A DNA stretch of 31,527 nucleotides from an uncultured Bacteroidales bacterium. Lineage in GTDB: Bacteria > Bacteroidota > Bacteroidia > Bacteroidales > F082. Below are positions 31,085-31,527 of the stretch, one piece after another. Below the pieces are notes generated by a model, which worked only from the letters and a program-made list of their open reading frames with translations, was not told the origin of the DNA and made no database searches. A program made the translations under genes and the position numbers. Positions within the stretch are counted from its first letter, which is position 1. Each line of letters begins with the position of its first letter. Where the stretch lies: assembly GCA_937896505.1 (NCBI GenBank), contig CALBNP010000027.1:1-31527 (forward strand). Reading direction: 5' to 3'.

Positions 31085-31527
31085 GAAACTATATACCTGA
31101 TGGCACAAAAAGCATCTGCAACTTTCCTTCCACTGCCCAAAATGGATTCCATTGACAAAAAACACAAAAAACACTCTTGCGGGATGGGCTCTTTCAGAGC
31201 CTTCATGCCACCAAGCCAACCCAAAGTCTCAAGCTGGGCTTGGCCTTTGTATCGTCTTGACGGCATAAATCCCTGCGGGTATTTCATCCCACAAGAGCAA
31301 AAACAATAAAAACCATGCCTAAAAAACATTGTTCGATAAAGAAAAAAGTGTTCTACTGTCAGAGAGGCTTTGTTTTTGGATGTTTTTTCTTTGCCAGAAA
31401 TCGGGCTGACAGGCTGCTGGGAAGGTGAAGGACAGGGCGTCAAGCATGCTTGAACGGCATGGCATTCGCCTTCACGGCATATTCGCATAGCGAATTGATT
31501 GATGGCAAAGTGTTTTTATTGTTTTTG
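31085..31527. other. Gene-free 3' end of the window with several palindromes
   Basis: No supported gene. Short inverted repeats include GGCTCTttcAGAGCC (about 31187-31201), CCAAGCC with GGCTTGG further on (about 31212-31246), the perfect 14-bp palindrome TCAAGCATGCTTGA (31440-31453), and TTCGCATAGCGAA near 31485. A minus-strand open frame (30892-31488) runs through it, but it crosses the terminator and the CTERM-like gene and has no protein-like features. The region may contain remnants of dispersed repeats. Confidence 0.5.

Noticed and set aside
30892..31488. 198-codon minus-strand open frame at the 3' end
   Set aside because: It crosses the strong terminator and runs antisense through the CTERM-like gene. 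It has an irregular Cys/Phe-rich composition and no domain or signal.

Overview
The window looks like Bacteroidota chromosome, most likely order Bacteroidales. The -7 motif TAnnTTTG (once with TTTG exactly 19 bp upstream) recurs before genes on both strands. Shine-Dalgarno sites are nearly absent. The gene families are typical of the phylum (two-rotamase SurA proteins in a guaB/moxR neighbourhood, rsfS-ftsH-LUD, Nif3 plus zinc-ribbon protein, head-GIN lipoprotein). A very large surface protein ends in a type IX secretion (T9SS) sorting domain, which argues against Bacteroides sensu stricto and for a T9SS-bearing relative. No tRNA, rRNA, CRISPR array or transposase gene was found.

Layout. 1-6146 (+): 3' end of guaB, a small unknown gene, then a periplasmic folding cluster (two-rotamase protein, lipoprotein, SurA) and a MoxR ATPase. 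6147-11441: an accessory-looking block holding a HigBA-type toxin-antitoxin pair with a 26-bp palindromic operator, a strongly structured untranslated RNA element, an MBOAT acyltransferase with an SGNH-like partner, and an AAA ATPase/PD-(D/E)XK gene bracketed by 47-bp direct repeats. The genes that usually follow moxR are missing here. 11442-14594 (-): rsfS, ftsH and a LUD-domain gene. 14812-17064 (+): a KdsC-like phosphatase behind a 4x16-bp tandem repeat, Nif3/DUF34 and a coiled-coil zinc-ribbon protein. 17125-22054 (-): envelope genes (FadL-family barrel, repeat-rich lipoprotein, head-GIN lipoprotein, PagL-like lipid A deacylase). 22153-24793: mazG (+) converging on lpxC-lpxA (-). 25282-31014 (+): a small HTH protein, a 1668-residue vWA/GLUG/T9SS surface protein, and a 79-residue protein with a C-terminal membrane-anchor/basic tail. 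The last ~450 nt hold no gene I can support.

The window is dominated by the cell envelope: outer-membrane protein folding (SurA group), lipid A and KDO synthesis (LpxC, LpxA, KdsC), lipid A trimming (PagL-like), acylation of an exported glycan (MBOAT + SGNH) and a secreted adhesin-like protein. The best candidates for something undescribed are (i) the HTH / giant vWA-T9SS / mini-CTERM locus, (ii) the structured RNA at 7111-7305 ahead of the MBOAT gene, with three perfect 10-bp stems and a possible pseudoknot, and (iii) the repeat-flanked ATPase-nuclease gene.
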